31,160 nucleotides of DNA from Nemertoderma westbladi (lineage: Eukaryota > Xenacoelomorpha > Nemertodermatida > Nemertodermatidae), in the NCBI GenBank assembly GCA_032718475.1, contig JAUCBJ010006514.1:1-31160 (forward strand), read 5' to 3'. The notes under the pieces were generated by a model, which had not been told where the DNA came from, searched no databases, and saw only the letters and a program-made list of their open reading frames with translations. The translations under genes and the position numbers were made by a program. Below are positions 19,269 to 30,951 of the stretch, piece after piece. Every line of letters starts with the position of its first letter. Positions within the stretch are counted from its first letter, which is position 1.

Positions 19269-19352
19269 CTAAAAGTATAATAAAGTATCATAAATGTATA
19301 ATAATTAACAAATTACCGTATATTTTCTTTATTGGTCATTCCTTTACTTATC

Positions 19353-22300
19353 TGAGCTCGTGTTTTCTCGTATCCTATATGCTCACCTGTGCTCGTACTT
19401 GCTTGTATCCTATATGCTCACCTGTGCTCGTACTTGCTCATGTCCAATATGCTCACCTGTGCTCCTACGTGCTCGTGTTCTATTTTCTCACCTGTGCTCG
19501 TACTTGCTTGTATCCTATATGCTCACCTGTGCTCGTACTTGCTCATGTCCAATATGCTCACCTGTGCTCCTACGTGCTCGTGTTCTATTTTCTCACCTGT
19601 GCTCGTACTTGCTTGTATTCTATATGCTCACCTGTGCTCGTACTTGCTCATGTCCAATATGCTCACCTGTGCTCCTACGTGCTCGTGTTCTATTTTCTCA
19701 CCTTTGCTCGTACTTGCTTGTATCCTATATGCTCACCTGTGCTCGTACTTGCTCATGTCCAATATGCTCACCTGTGCTCGTACTTGCTCATGTCCAATAT
19801 GCTCACCTGTGCTCCTACTTGCTCGTATCCTATATGCTCACCTGTGCTCGTACTTGCTCGTATCCTATATGCTCACCTGTGCTCGTACTTGCTCATGTCC
19901 AATATGCTCACCTGTGCTCGTACTTGCTCATGTCCAATATGCTCACCTGTGCTCCTACGTGCTCGTGTTCTATTTTCTCACCTTTGCTCGTACTTGCTCG
20001 TATCCTATATGCTCACCTGTGCTCGTACTTGCTCATGTCCAATATGCTCACCTGTGCTCCTACGTGCTCGTGTTCTATTTTCTCACCTTTGCTCGTACTT
20101 GCTCGTATCCTATATGCTCACCTGTGCTCGTACTTGCTCATGTCCAATATGCTCACCTGTTCTCGTACTTGCTCGTGTCCTATATGCTCACCTGTGCTCG
20201 TACTTGCTCGTATCCTATATGCTCACCTGTGCTCATACTTGCTCGTATCCTATATGCTCACCTGTGCTCGTACTTGCTCGTGTTATATATGCTCAACTGT
20301 GCTCGTACTTCCTGTGTCATATATGCTCGTACTTGTTCGTGTCATATATGCTCACCTGTGGTCGTACTTGCTCGTACCCTATATGCTCACCAGTGCTCCT
20401 ACTTGCTCGTCTTCTATATACTCACCTGTGCTCCTAGTTGCTCGTGTTCTATATGCTCACCTGTGCTCGTACTTGTTCGTATCCTATATGCTAATCTGTG
20501 CTCGTACTTGCTCGTGTTCTATATGCTCAACTGTGCTCGTACTTCCTGTTTCATATATGCTCGTACTTGTTCGTGTCATATATGCTCACCTGTGCTCGTA
20601 CTTGCTCGTACCCTATATGCTCACCTGTGCTCGTACTTGCTCATGTCCAATATGCTCACCTGTGCTCGTACTTGCTCGTATCATATATGCTCACCTTTGC
20701 TCGTACTTGCTCATGTCCAATATGCTCACATGTGCTCGTACTTGCTCGTATCATATATGCTCACCTTTGCTCGTACTTGCTCGTATCCTATATGCTCACC
20801 TTTGCTCGTACTTGCTCGTATCCTATATGCTCACCTGTGCTCGTACTTGCTCGTATCCTATATGCTCACCTGTGCTCGTACTTGCTCGTGTTATATATGC
20901 TCAACTGTGCTCGTACTTCCTATGTCATATATGCTCGTACTTGTTCGTGTCATATATGCTCACCTTTGCTCGTACTTGCTCGTATCCTATATGCTCACCT
21001 GTGCTCGTACTTGCTCGTGTTATATGTGCTCAACTGTGCTCGTACTTGCTCGTACCCTATATGCTTACCTGTGCTCCTAGTTGCTCGTGTTCTATATGCT
21101 CACCTGTTCTCGTACTTGCTCGTATCCTATATGCTCACCTGTGCACCTACTTGCTCGTGCTGTATATGCTCACCTGTGATCCTACTTGCTCGTGTTCTAT
21201 ATGCTCACCTGTGCTCGTACTTGCTAGTGTCCTATATGCTCACCTGTGCTCGTACTTGCTCGTATCCTACTGTATATGCTCTCCTGTGCTCGTACTTCCT
21301 CGTGTCTTATATACTCGTACTTGCTCGTATCCTATATGCTCACCTGTTCTCGTACTTGCTCGTATCCTATATGCTCACCTGTGCTCCTACTTGCTCGTGC
21401 TGTATATGCTCACCTGTGATCCTACTTGCTCGTGTTCTATATGCTCACCTGTGCTCGTACTTGCTAGTGTCCTATATGCTCACCTGTGCTCGTACTTGCT
21501 CGTATCCTACTGTATATGCTCTCCTGTGCTCCTACATACTCGTATCCTACTGTATATGCTCTCCTGTGCTCGTACTTCCTCGTGTCTTATATACTCGTAC
21601 TTGCTCGTGCTGTATATGCTCACCTGTGATCCTACTTGCTCGTGTTCTATATGCTCACCTGTGCTCGTACTTGCTAGTGTCCTATATGCTCACCTGTGCT
21701 CGTACTTGCTCGTATCCTACTGTATATGCTCTCCTGTGCTCCTACTTGCTCGTATCCTACTGTATATGCTCTCCTGTGCTCGTACTTCCTCGTGTCTTAT
21801 ATACTCGTACTTGCTCGTATCCTATATGCTCACCTGTGCTCGTACTTGCTAGTGTCCTATATGCTCACCTGTGCTCGTACTTGCTCGTATCCTACTGTAT
21901 ATGCTCTCCTGTGCTCCTACTTGCTCGTATCCTACTGTATATGCTCTCCTGTGCTCGTACTTCCTCGTGTCTTATATACTCGTACTTGCTCGTATCCTAT
22001 ATGCTCACCTGTGCTCGTACTTGCTCGTATCCTATATGCTCACCTGCGCTCGTACTTGCTCGTATCCTATATGCTCACCTGCGCTCGTACTTGCTCGTAT
22101 CCTATATGCTCACCTGTGCTCGTACTTCCTCGTGTCATATATACTCGTACTTGCTCGTGTCCTATATGCTCACCTGTGCTCGTACTTGCTCGTATCCTAT
22201 ATGCTCACCTGTGCTCGTACTTCCTCGTGTCATATATACTCGTACTTGCTCGTGTCCTATATGCTCACCTGTGCTCGTACTTGCTCGTATCCTTTATGCT

Positions 22301-22690
22301 CACCTGCGCTCGTACTTGCTCGTGTCCTATATGCTCACCTGCGCTCTTACTTGCTCGTCTCCTATATACTCACCTGTGCTCCTAGTTGCTCGTCTCCTAT
22401 ATGCTCACCTGTGCTCGTACTTGCTCGTATCCTATATGCTCACCTGCGCTCGTACTTGCTCGTATCCTATATGCTCACCTGTGCTCGTACTTTCTCGTAT
22501 CCTACTGTATATGCGCACCTGTGCTCGTACTTCCTCTTGTCCTATATGCTCACCTGTGCTCGTACTTGCTCGTATCCTGTATGCTCACCTGTGCTCCTAC
22601 TTGCTTGTGTTATGTATGCTCACCTGTGCTTGTACTTACTCGTGTCCTATATGCTCACCTGTGCTCGCACTTGCCTGTCCTATTTGAGCG
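19353..22690 (-). repeat. 35-bp minisatellite filling intron 2, about 95 copies, GTGAGC donor in each
   Basis: On the minus strand each unit reads GAGCACAGGTGAGCATATAG, followed by GAYACGAGCAAGTAC. CAG|GTGAGC is a consensus 5' splice site. The real donor of exon 2, GGCAG|GTGAGAAAATATAACG, is a diverged copy of the same sequence at the array edge. Variants that destroy the GT (GAGAG, TTGAG) are scattered through it. A three-unit 105-bp higher-order repeat runs at about 19380-19700, and longer blocks with ACTGTATATG or shortened units recur at 21250-22000. The plus strand is open in all frames, giving false ORFs up to 830 aa. Confidence 0.95.
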
Positions 22691-22715
22691 GTTTTTACTC
22701 GTTATATTTTCTCAC

Positions 22716-22914
22716 CTGCCGTATTCCATTTACTTTAGTTCCAACTGAACTCCCATCCCGCTGGGTACACGCGCAAATCATCTTCTCTGGATCATTTTCT
22801 TTGTCTACGACGGCACACGTTATATTGGAATATTTTTTATCTGAATTACATATAAATAAAGTAGATCGTGGAAGAGGAGCATCTTGCGCCCCGTTTGATA
22901 CCCATTACATACAC
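22716..22914 (-). CDS. Exon 2 of the membrane protein: first Cys module, one-base frame break
   Basis: The exon runs from acceptor TTTAGTATATCAG (AG at 22916-22915) to donor GGCAG|GTGAG (GT at 22715-22714), 199 nt. In phase 1 it begins VCNGYQTG. From the C4 run at 22889-22892 the coding frame is the next one: AQDAPLPRSTLFICNSDKKY, NITCAVV, MICACTQRDG, KVNGIRQ. One extra G on the coding strand would make 200 nt, enter in phase 1 as exon 1 requires and leave in phase 0 as exon 3 requires. The break is therefore either a homopolymer sequencing error or a fresh frameshift. It contains sequon NIT and a CAC pair matching CYC in exon 3. Confidence 0.65.
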
Positions 22915-25900
22915 CTGATATACTAAAGTACATCATTATAGTACCATATAACAATATACTTTAATGAATAGTTGGTTTTCTGTGGGAAGTCAACTACTCA
23001 AAAGTGAAATTAACTTCCACCACCACCTACCAGTACCATCGTTCCACCACCACCTACCTGTACCATCGTTCCACCACCACCTACCTGTACCATCGTTCCA
23101 CCACCACCACCTGTACCATCGTTCCACCACCACCTACCTGTACCATCGTTCCACCACCACCTACCTGTACCATCGTTCCACCGCCACCTACCTGTACCAT
23201 CGTTCCACCACCATCACCTGTACCATCGTTCCACCACCACCTACCTGTACCATCGTTCCACCACCACCTACCTGTACCATCGTTCCACCACCACCTACCT
23301 GTACCATCGTTCCACCACCACCACCTGTACCATCGTTCCACCACCACCTACCTGTACCATCGTTCCACCACCACCTACCTGTACCATCGTTCCACCACCA
23401 CCACCTGTACCATCGTTCCACCACCACCCACCTGTACCATCGTTCCACCACCACCACCTATCTGTACCATCGTTCCACCACCACCTACCTGTACCATCGT
23501 TCCACCACCACCTACCTGTACCATCGTTCCACCACCACCTACCTGTACCATCGTTCCACCACCACCTACCTGTACCATCGTTCCACCACCACCTACCTGT
23601 ACCATCGTTCCACCACCACCACCTGTACCATCGTTCCACCACCACCCACCTGTACCATCGTTCCACCACCACCACCTACCTGTACCATCGTTCCACCACC
23701 ACCACCTACCTGTACCATCGTTCCACCACCACCTACCTGTACCATCGTTCCACCACCACCTACCTGTACCATCGTTCCACCACCACCTACCTGTACCATC
23801 GTTCCACCACCACCACCTGTACCATCGTTCCACCACCACCCACCTGTACCATCATTCCACCACCACCACCTACATGTACCATCATTCCACCACCACCTAC
23901 CTGTACCATCGTTCCACCACCACCTACCTGTACCATCGTTCCACCACCACCACACCTGAACCATTGTTCCACCACCACCTACCTGTACCATCGTTCCACC
24001 ACCACCACCTGTACTATCGTTCCACCACCACCTACCTGTACCATCGTTCCACCATCACCTACCTGTACCATCGTTCCACCACCACCTACCTGTACCATCG
24101 TTCCACCACCACCTACCTGTACCATCGTTCCACCACCACCTACCTGTACCATCGTCCCACCACCACCACCTGTACCATCGTTCCACCACCACCTACGTGT
24201 ACCATCGTTCCACCACCACCACCTGTACCATCGTTCCACCACCACCTACCTGTACCATCGTTCCACCGCCACCTACCTGTACCGTCGTTCCACCACCACC
24301 ACCTGTACCATCGTTCCACCACCACCTACTGTACCTGTACCATCGTTCCATCACCACCTACCTGTACCATCGTTCCACCACCACCTACCTGTACCATCGT
24401 TCCACCACCAACTACATGTACCATCGTTCCACCACCACCTACCTGTACCATCGTTCCACCACCACCTACCTGTACCATCGTTCCACCAACACCACCTGTA
24501 CCATCGTTCCACCACCACCCACCTGTACCATCATTCCACCACCACCACCTACCTGTACCATCGTTCCACCACCACCTACCTGTACCATCGTTCCACCACC
24601 ACCTACCTGTACCATCGTTCCACCACCACCACACCTGAACCATTGTTCCACCACCACCTACCTGTACCATCGTTCCACCACCACCACCTGTAATATCGTT
24701 CCACCACCACCTACCTGTACCATCGTTCCACCATCACCTACCTGTACCATCGTTCCACCACCACCTACCTGTACCATCGTTCCACCACCACCTACCTGTA
24801 CCATCGTTCCACCACCACCTACCTGTACCATCGTTCCACCACCACCACCTGTACCATCGTTCCACCACCACCTACCTGTACCATCGTTCCACCACCACCA
24901 CCTGTACCATCGTTCCACCACCACCTACCTGTACCATCGTTCCACCGCCACCTACCTGTACCGTCGTTCCACCACCACCACCTGTACCATCGTTCCACCA
25001 CCACCTACTGTACCTGTACCATCGTTCCATCACCACCTACCTGTACCATCGTTCCACCACCACCTACCTGTACCATCGTTCCACCACCAACTACATGTAC
25101 CATCGTTCCACCACCACCTACCTGTACCATCGTTCCACCACCACCTACCTGTACCATCGTTCCACCACCACCTACCTGTACCATCGTTCCACCACCACCT
25201 ACCTGTACCATCGTTCCACCACCACCACCTGTACCATCGTTCCACCACCACCCACCTGTACCATCGTTCCACCACCACCACCTACCTGTACCATCGTTCC
25301 ACCACCACCACCTACCTGTACCATCGTTCCACCACCACCACCTACCTGTACCATCGTTCCACCACCACCTACCTGTACCATCGTTCCACCACCACCTACC
25401 TGTACCATCGTTCCACCACCACCTACCTGTACCATCGTTCCACCACCACCACCTGTACCATCGTTCCACCACCACCCACCTGTACCGTCATTCCACCACC
25501 ACCACCTACCTGTACCATCGTTCCACCACTACCTACCTGTACCATCGTTCCACCACCACCTACCTGTACCATCGTTCCACCACCACCACCTGAACCATTG
25601 TTCCACCACCACCTACCTGTACCATCGTTCCACCACCACCACCTGTACTATCGTTCCACCACCACCTACCTGTACCATCGTTCCACCACCACCTACTGTA
25701 CCTGTACCATCGTTCCACCACCACCTACCTGTACCATCGTTCCACCATCGTTCCACCACCACCTACCTGTACCATCGTTCCACCACCACCACCTGTACCA
25801 TCGTTCTACCACCACCTACCTGTACCATCGTTCCACCACCACTACCTGTACCATCGTTCCACCACCACCTACCTGTACCATCATTCCACCGCCACCTACC

Positions 25901-28900
25901 TGTACCATCGTTCCACCACCACCACCTGTACCATCGTTCCACCACCACCTACTGTACCTGTACCATCGTTCCATCACCGCCTACCTGTACCATCGTTCCA
26001 CCACCACCTACCTGTACCATCGTTCCACCACCACCTACCTGTACCATCGTTCCACCACCACCTACCTGTACCATCGTTCCACCACCACCTACCTGTACCA
26101 TCGTTCCACCACCACCCACCTGTACCATCGTTCCACCACCACCTACCTGTACCATCGTTCCACCACCACCTCCTACATGTACCATCGTTCCACCACCACC
26201 TACCTGTACCATCGTTCCACCACCACCTACCTGTACCATCGTTCCACCACCACCTACCTGTACCATCGTTCCACCACCACCTACCTGTACCATCGTTCCA
26301 CCACCACCTACCTGTACCATCGTTCCACCACCACCTACCTGTACCATCGTTCCACCACCACCTACCTGTACCATCGTTCCACCACCACCTCCTACATGTA
26401 CCATCGTTCCACCACCACCTACCTGTACCATCGTTCCACCACCACCTACCTGTACCATCGTTCCACCACCACCTACCTGTACCATCGTTCCACCACCACC
26501 CACCTGTACCATCGTTCCACCACCACCTACCTGTACCATCGTTCCACCACCACCTACCTGTACCATCGTTCCACCACCACCTCCTACATGTACCATCGTT
26601 CCACCACCACCTACCTGTACCATCGTTCCACCACCACCTACCTGTACCATCGTTCCACCACCACATACCTGTACCATCGTTCCACCACCACCTACCTGTA
26701 CCATCGTTCCACCACCACCACCTGTACCATCGTTCCACCGCCACCCACCTGTACCATCATTCCACCACCACCACCTACATGTACCATCGTTCCACCACCA
26801 CCTACCTGTACCATCGTTCCACCACCACCTACCTGTACCATCGTTCCACCACCACCACCTGAACCATTGTTCCACCACCACCTACCTGTACCATCGTTCC
26901 ACAACCACCACCTGTACTATCGTTCCACCACCACCTACCTGTACCATCGTTCCAGCATCACCTACCTGTACCATCGTTCCACCACCACCTACCTGTACCA
27001 TCATTCCACCACCACCTACCTGTACCATCGTTCCACCACCACCTACCTGTACCATCGTTCCACCACCACCACCTGTACCATCGTTCCACCACCACCTACC
27101 TGTACCATCGTTCCACCACCACCACCTGTACCATCGTTCCACCACCACCTACCTGTACCATCGTTCCACCGCCACCTACCTGTACCATCGTTCCACCACC
27201 ACCACCTGTACCATCGTTCCACCACCACCTACTGTACCTGTACCATCGTTCCACCACCACCTACTGTACCTGTACCATCGTTCCACCACCACCTACCTGT
27301 ACCATCGTTCCACCACCACCTACCTGTACCATCGTTCCACCACCACCTACCTGTACCATCGTTCCACCACCACCTACCTGTACCATCGTTCCACCACCAC
27401 CTACCTGTACCATCGTTCCACCACCACCTACCTGTACCATCGTTCCACCACCACCTACCTGTACCATCGTTCCACCACCACCTACCTGTACCATCGTTCC
27501 ACCACCACCTACCTGTACCATCGTTCCACCACCACCTACATGTACCATCGTTCCACCACCACCTACCTGTACCATCGTTCCACCACCACCTACCTGTACC
27601 ATCGTTCCACCACCACCTACCTGTACCATCGTTCCACCACCACCTACTGTACCATCGTTCCACCACCACCACCTGTACCATCGTTCCACCACCACCTACT
27701 TGTACCATCGTTCCACCACCACCTACCTGTACCATCGTTCCACCACCACCTACATGTACCATCGTTCCACCACCACCTACCTGTACCATCGTTCCACCAC
27801 CACCTACCTGTACCATCGTTCCACCACCACCTACCTGTACCATCGTTCCACCACCACCTACATGTACCATCGTTCCACCACCACCTACCTGTACCATCGT
27901 TCCACCACCACCTACCTGTACCATCGTTCCACCACCACCTACCTGTACCATCGTTCCACCACCACCTACCTGTACCATCGTTCCACCACCACCTACCTGT
28001 ACCATCGTTCCACCACCACCTACCTGTACCATCGTTCCACCACCACCTACATGTACCATCGTTCCACCACCACCTACCTGTACCATCGTTCCACCACCAC
28101 CTACCTGTACCATCGTTCCACCACCACCTACCTGTACCATCGTTCCACCACCACCTACCTGTACCATCGTTCCACCACCACCGACCTGTACCGTCGTTCC
28201 ACCACCACCTACCTGTACCATCGTTCCACCACCACCTACCTGTACCATCGTTCCACCACCACCTACATGTACCATCGTTCCACCACCACCTACCTGTACC
28301 ATCGTTCCACCACCACCTACCTGTACCATCGTTCCACCACCACCTACCTGTACCGTCGTTCCACCACCACCTACCTGTACCATCGTTCCACCACCACCTA
28401 CCTGTACCATCGTTCCACCACCACCTACCTGTACCATCGTTCCACCACCACCTACCTGTGCCATCGTTCCATCACCACCTACCTGTACCATCGTTCCACC
28501 ACCACCTACCTGTACCATCGTTCCACCACCACCTACCTGTACCATCGTTCCACCACCACCGACCTGTACCGTCGTTCCACCACCACCTACCTGTACCATC
28601 GTTCCACCACCACCTACCTGTACCATCGTTCCACCACCACCTACCTGTACCATCGTTCCACCACCACCTACTGTACCATCGTTCCACCACCGCCACCTGT
28701 ACCATCGTTCCACCACCACCTACTTGTACCATCGTTCCACCACCACCTACCTGTACCATCGTTCCAGCACCACCTACATGTACCATGTAGGTACCACCAC
28801 CACCTACCTGTACCATCGTTCCACCACCACCTACCTGTACCATCGTTCCACCACCACCGACCTGTACCGTCGTTCCACCACCACCTACCTGTACCATCGT

Positions 28901-29455
28901 TCCACCACCACCTGCCTGTACCATCGTTCCACCACCACCTAGCTGTACCATCGTTCCACCACCACCTACCTGTACCATCGTTCCACCACCACCTACCTGT
29001 ACCATCGTTCCACCACCACCTACCTGTACCATCGTTCCACCACCACCTACCTGTACCATCGTTCCACCACCACCTACCTGTACCATCGTTCCACCACCAC
29101 CTACCTGTACCATCGTTCCACCACCACCTACCTGTACCATCGTTCCACCACCACCTACCTGTACCATCGTTCCACCACCACCGACCTGTACCGTCGTTCC
29201 ACCACCACCTACCTGTACCATCGTTCCACCACCACCTACCTGTACCATCGTTCCACCACCACCTACCTGTACCATCGTTCCACCACCACCTACCTGTACC
29301 ATCGTTCCACCACCACCTACCTGTACCATCGTTCCACCACCACCTACCTGTACCATCGTCCCACTACCACCTACCTGTGCCATCGTTCCACCACCACCTA
29401 CCTGTACCATCGCTCCACTACCACCTACCTGTACCACCGTTCCACCACCACCTAC
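22915..29455 (-). other. Intron 1 of the membrane protein gene, almost wholly minisatellite
   Basis: A 6541-bp interval between donor ACAA|GTAGGT (29455) and acceptor ATATCAG (22915). Apart from about 100 bp of unique sequence at the acceptor side, it is the 27-bp array described separately. Confidence 0.65.
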
Positions 29456-29466
29456 TTGTTCCATCG
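23016..29466 (-). repeat. 27-bp minisatellite filling intron 1, about 238 copies, GTAGGT donor in each
   Basis: On the minus strand the unit reads ACGATGGTACAGGTAGGTGG then TGGTGGA; a 26-bp variant lacks one base of the TGG stretch. ACAG|GTAGGT is donor-like, and the last exon 1 bases GATGGAACAA|GTAGGTGG are a diverged unit. Higher-order blocks are marked by CCTGAACCATTGTTCC (plus strand) at about 23955, 24634, 25589 and 26858, and by CTACTGTACCTGTACC at about 24328, 25006, 25692, 25951, 27232 and 27261. The right third (27280-29400) is much more homogeneous. Strong strand asymmetry (plus strand C-rich, minus strand G-rich) is notable. Confidence 0.95.
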
Positions 29467-29636
29467 CATGTTGAATTATTGCTGCAATTTTCTCCCAATC
29501 CCATTATCTGTATTGTTGTTGACACTGTTGATGATACTTTACTGGTGTTACTAACAGTGGTTGAGGTAATTGAGGAGCTATCGCTGCTATACAACGTCAT
29601 CCATAGATACAATGTTGGCAGTAACTTAAGTGACAT
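29456..29636 (-). CDS. First coding exon (1) of the membrane protein: signal peptide and Ser/Thr stalk
   Basis: The ATG at 29636 has A at -3. Sixty codons plus one base end at donor ACAA|GTAGGT (phase 1). Residues 1-16, MSLKLLPTLYLWMTLY, form a signal-peptide-like hydrophobic stretch, with cleavage likely after YSS. Residues 20-42 are a mucin-like Ser/Thr stretch (SSSITSTTVSNTSKVSST and on), then ENCSNNSTCDGT with two Cys and several N-glycosylation sequons. The predicted product of all four exons is about 253 aa: a type I surface protein. No known family was recognised. The promoter should lie in 29637-29780, directly beside the MITE copy. Confidence 0.7.
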
Positions 29637-29779
29637 CGTCGACTATTTAATGCTACTTCACTTCTTTGATACCTTCTGTATGTTTACAGTTTCATCAAAT
29701 ATTTTATATAGTACTTAACTGTTTTTCTTTAAAAAAAATGGAAACATTTTTAATAGTACCTATCTTATATTAGTCTTAT
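29637..29779. other. Presumed 5' UTR/promoter segment of the membrane gene
   Basis: A short AT-rich interval between the start codon and MITE copy 2. CATTAAATAG (minus strand, near 29650) is a weak TATA-like candidate only. Confidence 0.25.
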
Positions 29780-30289
29780 AGTCTTATATTTATTGATACT
29801 TTTTTTTGTTTCTTAATTTTATTATAAAAGATAGAGCGATATAGTGTTGAAAATTAATTTAACTGCAGTAGTATTGCTTCCTTAGTTACTGCGATTCCAA
29901 TTATTCTACTCTTCAACTACCTTAATCAATGTTAAATAATTTAGTTTTCTCGAATATTTGTAACGTACAGAGCCGCTTAACTACAACTACATAAACTAAT
30001 ATTGGATATTGAGTTCCGTTTTGGAGTTCGCCTTGCAGACACTAAAGTTGCTATAACTTTTGATTGTGTGCATGGAATTCGCTCACATTACGTGCAAACC
30101 TTTTCTACTTCGCTGCTCTTTCAACACAAAAATTTCACCATAAATATTTCGTTTTACTTTTTTTCGCCGGTAAAAAAGTAAAATCTATGCAATCCGATGG
30201 GTTACTTTTTCCATAGGGAAAGAGTCCTCCTTTTTCCTCCCGATTTTGGGGTTCCGATTCCAGCGAAAAATTAACAATTTAAGAATAAA
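29780..30289. mobile_element. MITE-like element, copy 2, inverted relative to copy 1
   Basis: The right end AATTTAAGAATAAA at 30276-30289 equals the terminal repeat of copy 1. Inside, on the minus strand, CCCCAAAATCG, GGAACTCAATATCCAATATT, TTAAGCGGCTCT, AGTTGAAGAGTA and ACACTATATCGCTCTAT follow in the same order as in copy 1 (plus strand). It is longer, with about 200 extra bases at 30060-30230. The left terminus is poorly preserved and placed near 29780. Confidence 0.65.
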
Positions 30290-30911
30290 CTACTAGATTG
30301 GATAATGACTTTTTTTCCCTCAAATGCGGATATTAAAGTTTTTATTTTTCGCACTTTTGCTGACAAAAAGTAAATTTTGTAACTACACTAACTTAACTTA
30401 CACTAACTTAACTTACTTTCTACTACGAAAACTAAATATTATAAGTATGTTAAAAAGTAAAACAGTAAAATTAAGAAAAATCTATAGGAAAAAAGTACTT
30501 TTCGTCACTAATTGCAATTGACTGTAATTGAATTATTCTGTCCTAGTAGTCTATTGAGTTTTGCATGAGTTGTGTGCAAAACTGTGTGCACACACGTGCG
30601 GAATATCTGAAACGAGTGCAGATTACCTAATAAATTATTTTATTAGCTACTAGACTTTTCTTTCTACGTAATAATTATTATGTGTAAATGTTCTGGAACG
30701 TGTTAAATAATTATTAATAACAAAGAAATGTTAAAGAAAAGTGACATTTTTCTTCAGGAACTTTTTCTACAAAATGATTTGTAGTATATAACACATAATG
30801 TAGGTTAGCTCTCTGTATTACTCTTCGTGAGTGATATCAAAGATCGCCGTGGTTCATAGCAAGTAGGGATTATAGAGTTTACTAAGCCTTCGATTTCTGG
30901 TAATTTGTTTC
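30290..30911. other. AT-rich spacer, no gene seen
   Basis: A short direct repeat ACTAACTTAACTTACACTAA lies near 30387-30415. A GTGCACACACGTGCG stretch with a CACGTG E-box lies at about 30583-30600. No exon or RNA gene is supported. Confidence 0.4.
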
Positions 30912-30920
30912 AGGGCCGTA

Positions 30921-30951
<31 letters not shown>
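30912..30951 (+). repeat. G27 run preceded by a possible hAT-type terminus
   Basis: CAGGGCCGTATTTA at about 30911-30924 resembles the CAGGGCCGGATTTA ends I associate with some hAT elements. A 27-base G run follows at once (30925-30951), then C-rich sequence that can pair with it (GCCCCCAGACCCCCC). The other end would be outside the window, so the element call is weak; the homopolymer is certain. Confidence 0.5.

Noticed and set aside
19360-29718. Long plus-strand ORFs of 300 to 1581 aa (CSPVLVLA, PPPPTCTIV, HHHLPVPSF type) and minus-strand WWWNDGTG/GGGGTMVQV frames
   Set aside because: They lie inside 35-bp and 27-bp tandem arrays whose units have no stops in several frames. The translations are pure repeats, all frames are open, and the arrays are intronic on the minus strand.
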